A stretch of 17,657 bases of DNA from Eshraghiella sp045542375 (lineage in GTDB: Bacteria; Bacillota; Clostridia; Lachnospirales; Lachnospiraceae). Position numbers and translations under genes: made by a program. Shown here in pieces: positions 7,296-14,675 of this stretch. The notes under the pieces are model-generated. The model saw only the letters and a program-made list of their open reading frames with translations. It did not search any database and had not been told where the DNA came from. The stretch covers positions 1-17,657 of the forward strand of contig JAZQKW010000002.1 of the NCBI GenBank assembly GCA_045542375.1. Direction: 5' to 3'. Within the stretch, counting starts at the first letter, position 1; every line of letters begins with the position of its first letter.

Positions 7296-8375
7296 ATGAC
7301 GATAAAGGATTTTGGAGAATGTGTGGAATTTAACATTAATCATAATATTAAGCATGCAATACTTGGACTTGGAGCACCGGGTGTAGGTAAATCTCAGATT
7401 ATCAAACAGATAGGTGAAAAATACGGATATAAAGTTATAGATATAAGACTTGCACAGATGTCAGAAGTAGAAATAGGCGGACTTATTTATCCTAATGAAA
7501 GCAGAACCAAGACTGTATGGCTTTCTCCGGAAATTTTGCCGGATGAGGAAAGAGACGGTAAGAACACTATTTTATTATTGGATGAGCTTACTTCGTGCTC
7601 TAAGAGAGTTCAGGTTGCGGCATATCAGTTGATTCTTGACAGACGTATAGGTCAGTATCACCTTCCGGAAGGAACATTTGTTGTGGCATTAGGAAATACG
7701 GAGGATGATGATGGTGTGTACATTCAATTAGCAGGACCTCTTGCAGACAGATTTGAAATTCATTATATTCAGCCGGATTTTGACAGTTGGAAAAATGATT
7801 TTGCCCTTAAAAATGATGTACATCAGGCTGTTATAGACTATCTGTCTTTCAATCCGTCAGCTCTTCATAATCAGACTCCGGGCTCTGACTATATGATATT
7901 TGCTACACCTCGTTCGTGGGTAAGGGTAAGCGATATATTAAAAATAGATGACAATATTGATGATAAGATTGTAAGAAGCAAGATTATAGGTAATGTTGGT
8001 AATGAGGGCAGACAGTTTATTGAATTCTGCAAGCGTCATGGTTATTTTACAAGTGTAGATGAATTTATGAAGGGAAGTAAACCGGCACCGAAGGAACCAT
8101 CGGAATTATCAATACTTGTTTTTGGATTGGTCAAGAAGGTGTCATTCTTAAGAGATATAACCACTATAGATGATTTGGATGAGAAAAGTGAGATACTTGT
8201 ACAAAAGGTTATTGCTGCATTAATGAGAATACCTCAATCAGAGTACATAGTCGTAGGATTAAAGAACCTGCTGGAAATGAACAGAACTATTGTTAAAACT
8301 ATTTTCTTAGAAATGGATAATGCAGATATAATAAGATTTGTGAATGAGAATAAGAGTGTGCTTGGATTGGAGTAA
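7296..8375 (+). CDS. MoxR-like AAA+ ATPase (AAA_5 type)
   Basis: A 359-residue AAA+ ATPase with Walker A GAPGVGKS (26-33), Walker B ILLLDE (92-97), sensor 1 LGN (132-134) and an arginine-finger region GPLADRF (147-153). A loop insertion (RLAQMSEVEIGGLIYPN, 51-67) precedes Walker B, as in dynein-related AAA_5 proteins. It is complete and all catalytic residues are present. It is distinct from the MoxR protein at 179-858, whose motifs differ (LLADEINRA, ATQNP). The partner is almost certainly the VWA/metallopeptidase encoded one base upstream. RBS GGAG (7285-7288) lies 7 bases before the ATG. The stop overlaps the pnuC start by one base. Role inferred: ATP-driven remodelling linked to the putative protease and radical SAM enzyme. 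Confidence 0.92.
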   Translation: MTIKDFGECVEFNINHNIKHAILGLGAPGVGKSQIIKQIGEKYGYKVIDIRLAQMSEVEIGGLIYPNESRTKTVWLSPEILPDEERDGKNTILLLDELTSCSKRVQVAAYQLILDRRIGQYHLPEGTFVVALGNTEDDDGVYIQLAGPLADRFEIHYIQPDFDSWKNDFALKNDVHQAVIDYLSFNPSALHNQTPGSDYMIFATPRSWVRVSDILKIDDNIDDKIVRSKIIGNVGNEGRQFIEFCKRHGYFTSVDEFMKGSKPAPKEPSELSILVFGLVKKVSFLRDITTIDDLDEKSEILVQKVIAALMRIPQSEYIVVGLKNLLEMNRTIVKTIFLEMDNADIIRFVNENKSVLGLE

Positions 8376-9088
8376 TGACTATGTATGAAAAATTAAAGAG
8401 TTTTCTAAAAAGCGAGTTAACCGGCTGGAAGATGCTTGAAATATTGTGGCTGGTTCTTGCAACAGCAGTTATTTTAGGGTTGTCTATATATTGGGGAGAC
8501 AATATTATAAGTATTTTGGCAGCAGTTACAGGTGTATGGTGCGTTATACTGACAGGTAAAGGAAAACGTTCTTCATTTATATTCGGCATTGTAAATGTAG
8601 TATTTTATGTAATTATCTCTTTAGAGGCTAAATACTATGGTGAAGTAATGTTAAATGCACTATATTATTTTCCAATGAATATAGTCGGCTGGATTGTTTG
8701 GAAAAAACATATGAATGATGAAAACGGCGAGGTTATTAAGAAGAAGCTTCCGTTAAAGAAGGGCGCCATTATATATGGTTTGACAGCAGTAGCCATTGTT
8801 GTGTATGGATTTATACTTAAATTCATAGGAGGAAATCTTCCGTTTGTAGACAGTATTAGTACGGTTATTTCTATTACGGCACAAATCTTATCGGTGTGGC
8901 GACTTACTGAGCAATGGATACTGTGGATGTTTGTAAATACTGTTACCATTGTTATGTGGGCTGTTAATTTTGCACAAGGTGGAGAAAATATATCAACCAT
9001 GTTAATGTGGAGCATCTATCTTATTAATGCAATTATAATGTATGTCCGCTGGAACAAGGAGGCAAAAGGTCTATGCGATACAAAATAG
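8375..9088 (+). CDS. pnuC: PnuC, nicotinamide riboside transporter
   Basis: A 237-residue integral membrane protein with about seven hydrophobic segments and the PnuC signature in the second half (LSVWRLTEQWILWMFVNT), with conserved tryptophans and the second signature FGIVNVVFYVIISLEAKYYGE. PnuC brings nicotinamide riboside into the cell by facilitated diffusion, trapped by phosphorylation. The next gene encodes the kinase that does this, and the two genes overlap by 16 bases, which fits a transport-trap pair. ATG 8375 overlaps the upstream stop; ATG 8381 is an equally possible start two codons on. No NiaR operator or NAD-responsive riboswitch was recognised, so expression presumably follows the operon promoter at 3742. 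Confidence 0.94.
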   Translation: MTMYEKLKSFLKSELTGWKMLEILWLVLATAVILGLSIYWGDNIISILAAVTGVWCVILTGKGKRSSFIFGIVNVVFYVIISLEAKYYGEVMLNALYYFPMNIVGWIVWKKHMNDENGEVIKKKLPLKKGAIIYGLTAVAIVVYGFILKFIGGNLPFVDSISTVISITAQILSVWRLTEQWILWMFVNTVTIVMWAVNFAQGGENISTMLMWSIYLINAIIMYVRWNKEAKGLCDTK

Positions 9089-10083
9089 GAATGTATGGTG
9101 GTTCTTTTAATCCGTTACACATGGGTCATGTGGATTGCATTATCAGAGCTGCTAATATGTGCGAAAAACTATATATAGTACTTAGCGTTGGTTGTAAGAG
9201 AAATGAAATAGATATGCGTGTGAGATACAGGTGGTTGTATCAGGTTACAAAACATATAGGCAACGTAGAAATATTTACCATAGAAGACAATGATGCAACT
9301 AAGGATGATTATGGGGTAAACAGTTGGAAAAAAGATGCAGAATATGTGAAGAGTTACATCAAGGACAAGATAGATGTGGTATTTTGCGGAAGTGACTATG
9401 ATGAAAATAGTTTTTGGAATGTATGCTATCCTGAAAGTGAATTACACATTTTTGACCGTAATGATATAAGCTCAACAGAGATTCGTAAGAATCCATATAA
9501 ATGCTGGGACTGGCTGCCTAATATTGTGAAACCGTATTTTGTTAAAAAAGTATTATTAATTGGTGGAGAAAGTACAGGAAAATCAACTCTTACCATTAAT
9601 CTGGCAAACCATTACAATACAAATTACATAGATGAAGCCGGAAGAGCGCTGTCGGAGAAGTCAGGGACAGATACATTGATGCTATCGGAGGATTTTACCG
9701 AAATTCTATTACAACAAAAACTTAATGAAATAAAAGCCATAGAACAGAGTAATAAGGTGTTGTTCATAGATACAGATGCTCTTATAACACAGTTTTTTAT
9801 GAATTTTCTGGAAGATTCCGGAATTGAGAGAAATAAGGCATTATCAGATGCTATAGATGGGTTAAATAATTATGATTTGATTTTATTCTTGGAACCGGAT
9901 GTGAAGTTTGTAAGAGACGGAGGCAGAAGCGAGATTATAGAAAGAGACAGGGAAAAATATTCCGTGCAGATTAAAAAACTGTTTGATGAACATGGTAAGT
10001 CGTATGTATGTATTGCCGGGGATTACCAGGAAAGGTATTTAAAGGCGATAGAAGCGGTGGATGAACTTTTTGGGAATTTATAG
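9073..10083 (+). CDS. nadR: NadR-type NMN adenylyltransferase / ribosylnicotinamide kinase
   Basis: A 336-residue bifunctional enzyme. Residues 1-150 form a nucleotidyltransferase domain with GGSFNPLHMGH (9-19) and ISSTEIR (132-138), which converts NMN and ATP to NAD. Residues 158-336 form a P-loop kinase with GGESTGKST (164-172) and DEAGRALSE (187-195), which phosphorylates nicotinamide riboside to NMN. The N-terminal DNA-binding domain of enterobacterial NadR is absent, as in the shorter enzymes of other bacteria, so no repressor role is expected. AAGGAGG (9057-9063), inside the end of pnuC, serves as RBS. It is the last gene of the operon and is followed by a strong hairpin. Together with PnuC it forms a complete nicotinamide-riboside-to-NAD salvage route. 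Confidence 0.94.
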   Translation: MRYKIGMYGGSFNPLHMGHVDCIIRAANMCEKLYIVLSVGCKRNEIDMRVRYRWLYQVTKHIGNVEIFTIEDNDATKDDYGVNSWKKDAEYVKSYIKDKIDVVFCGSDYDENSFWNVCYPESELHIFDRNDISSTEIRKNPYKCWDWLPNIVKPYFVKKVLLIGGESTGKSTLTINLANHYNTNYIDEAGRALSEKSGTDTLMLSEDFTEILLQQKLNEIKAIEQSNKVLFIDTDALITQFFMNFLEDSGIERNKALSDAIDGLNNYDLILFLEPDVKFVRDGGRSEIIERDREKYSVQIKKLFDEHGKSYVCIAGDYQERYLKAIEAVDELFGNL

Positions 10084-10088
10084 TAGTT

Positions 10089-10130
10089 AAAAAGTGGAAA
10101 TCGGCATTAACCGATTTCCACTGTATTATT
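10089..10130. terminator. Bidirectional intrinsic terminator
   Basis: A perfect 12-bp stem (AGTGGAAATCGG 10093-10104 and CCGATTTCCACT 10111-10122) encloses a 6-base loop. On the minus strand it is followed by TTTT (10092-10089), a good terminator for the nrdD-nrdG-dut operon. On the plus strand the tail is GTATTATTTT, which is weaker, for the operon ending with nadR. The 72 bases between it and the dut stop show nothing else. Confidence 0.88.
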
Positions 10131-10202
10131 TTAATCTAACATAATAGGTCGATTTTCCTGTGCCTTCACGTCTTAATTGATTTTTCCCTTTTGTAACCTA
10201 TT

Positions 10203-10646
10203 CTATTTATATCCTGTAGACCCAAATCCACCGGCACCTCTTACGGTGTCGTCAAGTTCATCTGCCAGTTCAAATTCAGCGGTAATAAACGGTGTTATCA
10301 CAAGCTGGGCAACTCTTTCCATAGGCTCTACAGTCTGTGGAACTTCTGAATGATTGTGAAGTGCCACCATAAATTCACCTCTGTAGTCCGGGTCAACAAC
10401 TCCAACCTTGTTGGCAGGAGCAAGTCCACGCTTTGATGCAAGTCCGCTTCTTGGGTAGATAAGACCTGCATAGCCTGCAGGAATTTCCATTGCAAGGCCT
10501 GTGTGAATCATAACTGTTTCATGGCTGCCGATTGTAACAGGCTCGTCCATGCATGCGTAAAGGTCTGCACCTGCAGCATATTCAGAACCATAGGTAGGAA
10601 TTACTGCTTTATCGTTAAGCTTTTTAATTTTGATTAATGTTGACAT
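10203..10646 (-). CDS. dut: dUTP diphosphatase (dUTPase)
   Basis: A 147-residue trimeric-type dUTPase that hydrolyses dUTP to dUMP and pyrophosphate, keeping uracil out of DNA and supplying dUMP for dTMP synthesis. All five motifs are present in order: AAGADLYA (24-31), PRSGLASKRG, NKVGVVDPDYRGEF with the catalytic Asp in motif 3, ERVAQLVI and the C-terminal flexible RGAGGFGSTGY. Length is typical. It is the third gene of nrdD-nrdG-dut with an 18-base gap after nrdG; RBS AAAGG lies 7 bases before the ATG. Placing it with ribonucleotide reductase groups dNTP-pool functions and suggests shared NrdR control. Confidence 0.97.
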   Translation of the reverse strand: MSTLIKIKKLNDKAVIPTYGSEYAAGADLYACMDEPVTIGSHETVMIHTGLAMEIPAGYAGLIYPRSGLASKRGLAPANKVGVVDPDYRGEFMVALHNHSEVPQTVEPMERVAQLVITPFITAEFELADELDDTVRGAGGFGSTGYK

Positions 10647-10664
10647 ATTGATACCTTTTCTTTC

Positions 10665-11222
10665 TTAAGTGTTAGGAAATACATATATTGGCTTATCAGG
10701 CTCCCAGGTAACGATTTCACCGCCATTTTTGAGGGTGGCAGGAACATCTATGGCACGCTGGTTGCTTGAACCTCTGAAGTATGCACTAAGATCCTTAAGT
10801 GCTTCTACATATGGACCATCCATAATTACATCAAGGTAGGAGAGAATTTCTTTCGTCTCCGGCAATTCCTTGCACATTCTGCCACATATATCCCTGTCAA
10901 AAAGATAACCGGTGTACATCCAGATTGTTTTGGTGTTACCATAGACCTCTCTGACCTTGCGGAGAAGTGGGAGAATACCAGGCTGGTTCTGTGGCTCCAT
11001 AGGCTCGCCACCAAGAAGGGTGAGACCTGATACATGGGATGGCTTTAAGTATTCAATTATTAAATCTATTTCCTGAGAAGTAAAGGGATTTCCGTAATTG
11101 AAATCCCATGTTACCTCATTGAAACATCCTTTACAGTGGTGGGTACAGCCGCTTACAAAAAGAGAAACTCTTATTCCAGGGCCGTTAGCCGCATCGTTCT
11201 GTTTGATATCTGCAAAATTCAT
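10665..11222 (-). CDS. nrdG: Anaerobic ribonucleotide reductase activating enzyme
   Basis: A 185-residue radical SAM enzyme that installs the glycyl radical on NrdD. It shows the CX3CX2C motif CTHHCKGC and GGEPM, with the family start FADIKQNDAANGPGIRVSLF. Length is slightly above the E. coli protein. It lies 15 bases downstream of nrdD on the same strand and before dut; AAGGAAA provides the RBS. It must act under anaerobic conditions because its cluster is oxygen-sensitive. Confidence 0.97.
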   Translation of the reverse strand: MNFADIKQNDAANGPGIRVSLFVSGCTHHCKGCFNEVTWDFNYGNPFTSQEIDLIIEYLKPSHVSGLTLLGGEPMEPQNQPGILPLLRKVREVYGNTKTIWMYTGYLFDRDICGRMCKELPETKEILSYLDVIMDGPYVEALKDLSAYFRGSSNQRAIDVPATLKNGGEIVTWEPDKPIYVFPNT

Positions 11223-11237
11223 TATTCTGTTTCCTTA

Positions 11238-13364
11238 TTAGATGTGAAGAACTCGTGAGTTGATTTCCTTGGTCTTACCTACATTCCAGAAGTTCTCTCC
11301 AAGATATCCGCAGGTTCTTCTTGTTACGTTCATTTTGTTGTGGTCTTTGTTATGACACTGTGGGCATTCCCATTCTAATTTGTCGTTGATGATAATCTCT
11401 CCGTCATAACCACATACCTGACAGTAGTCTGACTTAGTGTTGAATTCAGCATACTGAATATTGTCATAGATGAACTTAACAAGCTCTTCCAAAGCAGGAA
11501 GGTTATGTCTTAAGTTAGGAATCTCTGCATAAGAGATAGCTCCACCTGATGAAATATTCTGGAACTGGCTTTCAAACTGGAACTTGTTGAAGGCATCAAT
11601 CTTTTCACGAACATCAACATGGTATGAGTTAGTGTAGTAACCCTTGTCCGTAACGTCCTCGATATCACCGAATTTTCTTCTGTCAATCTCTGCAAATCTG
11701 TAGCAAAGGCTTTCAGCAGGAGTTCCGTAAAGACCAAAACCAAGTCCGGTGTTACGTTTCCATGTATCGCAGGCTTCACGAAGTCTCTTCATTACCTTAA
11801 GGGCAAATTCTGTTCCCTTAGGGTCTGTATGGCTTACACCTGTCATAAGCTTGGTAAGCTCATAAAGTCCAATGTATCCAAGCGAGATAGTAGAGTAGCC
11901 GCCATGAAGGAGACTGTCAATTGTCTCTCCCGGTGCAAGTCTTGCGATTGCACCATACTGCCAGTGAATTGGGCTCACATCTGAAAGTGTGCCTTCAAGG
12001 GCTTTATGTCTGCACATAAGAGCTTCAAAACACAGAGCAAGTCTCTCTTCCATAAGCTCCCAGAAATATTCTTCGTTACCGCCGGCAATAATACCAATCT
12101 GTGGAAGGTTAAGGCTGACAACACCCTGGTTGAAACGTCCTTCCCATTTGTAATTACCATTTTCATCCTTCCATGTACTAAGGAATGAGCGACATCCCAT
12201 ACAAGAGAATACTTCGCCTTCATAGTTCTCACGCATCTTCTTAGCTGAGATATAATCAGGGTACATTCTCTTAGATGAACATTCGATGGCAAGTCTTGTA
12301 AGGTAGTCGTATTTGCCACCTGCAAGGCAGTTATGCTCATCAAGCACATAGATTAACTTAGGGAAAGCAGGAGTTACAAAAACACCTGACTTATTCTTAA
12401 TACCCTGAAGTCTCTGCTTGAGAATTTCTGCAATAATAAGTGCATTTTCTTCAATATATGGGTCATCCTGACGTAAGTTAAGGAAAAGTGTTACGAAAGG
12501 TGACTGTCCGTTGGTTGTCATTAATGTATTAATCTGATACTGAATTGTCTGAACACCTGACTTTAACTCGTCCATTGTTCTGTCAGTAGCGATTTTCTCA
12601 ATGTCTTCCGGTGAAAGGATGTCCGCAAATTTTTCAGTATATGTTCTTAAGAATTTCTCCTTAGTCTTTCTTAAGTATTTACCAAGGTGGCGAACGTCTA
12701 CTGACTGACCACCGTACTGGCTGCTTGCAACTGCCGCAATAATCTGTGTCATAACGGTACATGCAACCTGAAAGCTCTTAGGACTCTCAATCATCTTGCC
12801 GTTCATAACAGTTCCATTATCAAGCATATCGCTGATATTTATGAGACAGCAGTTGAAAATTGACTGTACAAAATAATCTGCATCATGAAAGTGGATGACA
12901 CCTTCATTGTGAGCTTTGGAAATCTTTTCAGGTAAGAGTAAACGATTGGTAAGGTCTCTTGATACTTCTCCGGCTATAAGGTCACGCTGTGTAGACGCAA
13001 CAGTAGCATTCTTGTTAGAATTCTCCTCCATTGCATCCTTGTTGGTCTGCTGTATAAGACCTAAGATTGATTCATCAGTAGTATTAGACTTACGAATCAT
13101 CTGTCTCTGATAGCGATAGATGATATAAGTCTTGGCAAGAATAAATTTACGTTCAGCCATTAACTTCTGTTCAATCATATCCTGTATTTCTTCTACCTGA
13201 AGTGTATTAACTCCAAGCTTCTCAATTGATGTAACTATTCCGTGGATCTTCTCATCGGTAATTCTTTCGCTGATAGGAACTTCATCATTAGCTTTATGAA
13301 TTGCGATGATAATTTTATTACGATCGTATGATACTTCACGACCATCTCTCTTTATAACCTTCAT
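11238..13364 (-). CDS. nrdD: Anaerobic ribonucleoside-triphosphate reductase (class III)
   Basis: Reduces NTPs to dNTPs with a glycyl radical, giving DNA precursors without oxygen. It has 708 residues from the ATG at 13364, which lies 8 bases after GGAGG (13377-13373). The upstream in-frame ATG at 13379 contains that RBS and is unlikely. An N-terminal ATP-cone (MKVIKRDGREVSYDRNKIII, about 1-90) gives allosteric regulation. The C-terminus has a four-cysteine zinc site (CQVC about 648/651, CPQC about 667/670) and the glycyl radical loop RTCGYLG, with the radical Gly about 686. It is the first gene of nrdD-nrdG-dut. The upstream region has a good promoter and two NrdR-like boxes, so ATP/dATP-responsive repression is likely. 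Confidence 0.97.
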   Translation of the reverse strand: MKVIKRDGREVSYDRNKIIIAIHKANDEVPISERITDEKIHGIVTSIEKLGVNTLQVEEIQDMIEQKLMAERKFILAKTYIIYRYQRQMIRKSNTTDESILGLIQQTNKDAMEENSNKNATVASTQRDLIAGEVSRDLTNRLLLPEKISKAHNEGVIHFHDADYFVQSIFNCCLINISDMLDNGTVMNGKMIESPKSFQVACTVMTQIIAAVASSQYGGQSVDVRHLGKYLRKTKEKFLRTYTEKFADILSPEDIEKIATDRTMDELKSGVQTIQYQINTLMTTNGQSPFVTLFLNLRQDDPYIEENALIIAEILKQRLQGIKNKSGVFVTPAFPKLIYVLDEHNCLAGGKYDYLTRLAIECSSKRMYPDYISAKKMRENYEGEVFSCMGCRSFLSTWKDENGNYKWEGRFNQGVVSLNLPQIGIIAGGNEEYFWELMEERLALCFEALMCRHKALEGTLSDVSPIHWQYGAIARLAPGETIDSLLHGGYSTISLGYIGLYELTKLMTGVSHTDPKGTEFALKVMKRLREACDTWKRNTGLGFGLYGTPAESLCYRFAEIDRRKFGDIEDVTDKGYYTNSYHVDVREKIDAFNKFQFESQFQNISSGGAISYAEIPNLRHNLPALEELVKFIYDNIQYAEFNTKSDYCQVCGYDGEIIINDKLEWECPQCHNKDHNKMNVTRRTCGYLGENFWNVGKTKEINSRVLHI

Positions 13365-13372
13365 TCGTATAT

Positions 13373-13377
13373 CCTCC
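13373..13377 (-). promoter_or_regulatory. Shine-Dalgarno deciding the nrdD start
   Basis: GGAGG on the minus strand lies 8 bases before ATG 13364. It sits inside codons 1-2 of the longer reading that begins at 13379, arguing for the shorter protein. Confidence 0.82.
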
Positions 13378-13399
13378 ATTTTTATTTTCCACGTTGTTC

Positions 13400-13428
13400 A
13401 TTATAGCACTAAGTTATACTTATGTCTA
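13400..13428 (-). promoter_or_regulatory. nrdD-nrdG-dut promoter
   Basis: On the minus strand, TAGACA (13428-13423) is separated by 17 bases from a perfect TATAAT (13405-13400), with TG in the extended -10 position. This near-consensus sigma-A promoter would start transcription near 13393, about 30 bases before the nrdD ATG. Confidence 0.85.
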
Positions 13429-13441
13429 CTATATTTTGTAT
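13426..13441. promoter_or_regulatory. NrdR-like box, proximal
   Basis: CTACTATATTTTGTAT matches 13 of 16 positions of an ACACTATATTTTGTGT-type NrdR box and overlaps the -35 of the nrdD promoter. NrdR is the nucleotide-sensing repressor of bacterial ribonucleotide reductase genes. Its own gene is not in the window. Confidence 0.68.
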
Positions 13442-13467
13442 CAAAAAACTTAGAAAATTATTAAAAA

Positions 13468-13483
13468 ACACAATATATAGTGA
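13468..13483. promoter_or_regulatory. NrdR-like box, distal
   Basis: ACACAATATATAGTGA matches the NrdR palindrome at 15 of 16 positions. Its centre is 42 bp from the proximal box, close to four helical turns, which would put both sites on one face of the helix as expected for tandem NrdR boxes. Confidence 0.78.
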
Positions 13484-13505
13484 TTGTCTCTAAAAAAATA
13501 CATAA

Positions 13506-13534
13506 TTGCCATTATTACCGTTTTATTGTAAAAT
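13506..13534 (+). promoter_or_regulatory. Promoter of the DUF4956 gene
   Basis: TTGCCA (13506-13511), 17 bases, then TAAAAT (13529-13534). An alternative -10, TATAAT at 13542-13547, lacks a good -35. It is divergent from the nrdD promoter. Confidence 0.62.
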
Positions 13535-13566
13535 ATACATATATAATAAGGTAGGGAGGCGATATT

Positions 13567-14253
13567 ATGTTTGAATCAATTCTAAATGCAACGGATTCTA
13601 CCATTTCTGCATCAGGCTCGTTGATAAGTATTTTGGGTGCGATTATACTTGGCCTGATTATTTCCATATGTTACATGTACACCCAGAAGAAGGGTACATA
13701 CACTAAGGATTTTGCTATTACAATAGCGATTCTCCCGGCAATTGTATCCATTGTAATAATGCTTGTAGGTAGTAATATTGCCAGAGCTTTTTCACTTGCG
13801 GGGGCATTTTCATTAGTGCGTTTCAGAAGTGTTGAGGGTAAGTCTAAGGACATTGCCATAGTGTTCTTTGTAATGGCAATAGGTCTTGCAGCAGGCTTGG
13901 GCTTTATTCTTTTTGGTGCGGTAACCACAGTGATTATCTGTGTAATGTTTTTTATCCTCTCTAAGACCCCTTACGGAGAGAAACAGTCGGAGGAGCAGCT
14001 TCTTAAAGTAACGGTTCACGAGAATCTTAACTATAAGCAGGTATTTGGCGAGATATTTGAAATGTATCTCAAGCACTATGATATTAAATTTATCAAGACT
14101 ACCCACAGGGGTACGCTTTATGAATTGCAGTATATTGTTGTGCTCAAGGAAGATACGGATGAGAAGGAATTCATTGATGCCATTAAGGCTAAGAATGATA
14201 ACCTGAATATTTCGTTAGGTTCTTATCCGGATAGACATGCGGCGATGCTGTAG
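13567..14253 (+). CDS. DUF4956 membrane protein
   Basis: A 228-residue protein. Residues 15-150 carry four to five hydrophobic helices and the strongly conserved DUF4956 motif SLAGAFSLVRFRS (76-88). The C-terminal 75 residues form a soluble domain (VTVHENLNYKQVFGEIFEMY ...). DUF4956 proteins have no established activity; many are encoded beside VTC-type polyphosphate polymerase and CotH kinase genes, neither of which is present here. GGGAGG (13554-13559) precedes the ATG by 7 bases. The gene is monocistronic between its own promoter and a hairpin at 14269, and is divergent from nrdD. A DUF4956 family call is confident; function is open. Confidence 0.9.
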   Translation: MFESILNATDSTISASGSLISILGAIILGLIISICYMYTQKKGTYTKDFAITIAILPAIVSIVIMLVGSNIARAFSLAGAFSLVRFRSVEGKSKDIAIVFFVMAIGLAAGLGFILFGAVTTVIICVMFFILSKTPYGEKQSEEQLLKVTVHENLNYKQVFGEIFEMYLKHYDIKFIKTTHRGTLYELQYIVVLKEDTDEKEFIDAIKAKNDNLNISLGSYPDRHAAML

Positions 14254-14268
14254 AGTGTAAAATAGGTG

Positions 14269-14296
14269 CAGGGCTGTCATAATGACGGCCCTGTTT
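14269..14296. terminator. Hairpin between convergent genes
   Basis: CAGGGCTGTCA (14269-14279) pairs with TGACGGCCCTG (14283-14293) over 11 bp with one wobble and a 3-base loop. It is followed by TTT on the plus strand, which also begins the stop codon of the minus-strand regulator (14295-14297). It probably ends DUF4956 transcription and may affect both strands; the T tract is short. Confidence 0.7.
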
Positions 14297-14636
14297 AACG
14301 TTTGTGAAGACCGCGCAGATAAGCTTGCAATAATTGCTTATCATTTGCGGACAAAGTTTCATATTCATTAATAAGTTTCTGATGTTCTTCTGATATCGTT
14401 GATACTCTTAATGGGTTAGTTTCATAGTTAAAAAATTCTGAAAGACTTATATTAAATCCTTTACATATTTTTTCCAAAGTAGCAACAGAAGGACAGGTTC
14501 TGCGAGTAAAAATATTATTAAGGCTTGAATATGGAAGTTCGGATTCTTTTGCAAGTTTATAAATACTCCAATGTTTAAAATTCATTAAATTCTGAATTCT
14601 TTCAATTACTGTTTCTTCTATCAAAATATCACTCAA
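14295..14636 (-). CDS. Small XRE-family transcriptional regulator
   Basis: A 113-residue protein with an N-terminal Cro/CI-type helix-turn-helix (about 11-68: MNFKHWSIYKLAKESELPYS then SLNNIFTRRTCPSVATLEKI and GFNISLSEFF) and a short helical C-terminus (EEHQKLINEYETLSANDKQL), probably for dimerisation. It should bind DNA as a local regulator. The start is uncertain: TTG 14636 has no clear RBS, TTG 14624 is close behind GAGTGAT, and ATG 14585 would cut into the HTH. A 12-bp palindrome overlaps the TTG 14636 codon and neighbours the -10 of the divergent gene, consistent with autoregulation and control of that gene. Confidence 0.85.
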   Translation of the reverse strand: MSDILIEETVIERIQNLMNFKHWSIYKLAKESELPYSSLNNIFTRRTCPSVATLEKICKGFNISLSEFFNYETNPLRVSTISEEHQKLINEYETLSANDKQLLQAYLRGLHKR

Positions 14637-14640
14637 GTGA
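14629..14640. promoter_or_regulatory. Palindromic operator candidate
   Basis: TCACT-CA-AGTGA is a perfect inverted repeat placed two bases before the TATAAT at 14643 and over the 5' end of the XRE regulator gene. Such a position fits a repressor operator serving both divergent genes. Binding is inferred only. Confidence 0.5.
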
Positions 14641-14642
14641 GA

Positions 14643-14648
14643 TATAAT
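14643..14648 (+). promoter_or_regulatory. -10 box of the small divergent gene
   Basis: A perfect TATAAT preceded by TGAGA, about 13 bases before AGGAGG (14661-14666). No clear -35 was seen. Confidence 0.5.
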
Positions 14649-14675
14649 TGTGAAAAAAGTAGGAGGATGAGGAAT

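Noticed and set aside
10123..10202. Small RNA or extra gene between the terminator and dut
   Set aside because: Only short weak repeats (GATTTTCC and GATTTTTCC), with no promoter or stable fold.
13480..13547. NrdR control of the DUF4956 gene
   Set aside because: The distal box is 23 bases upstream of that promoter's -35 and the family has no nucleotide link; nrdD is the obvious target.
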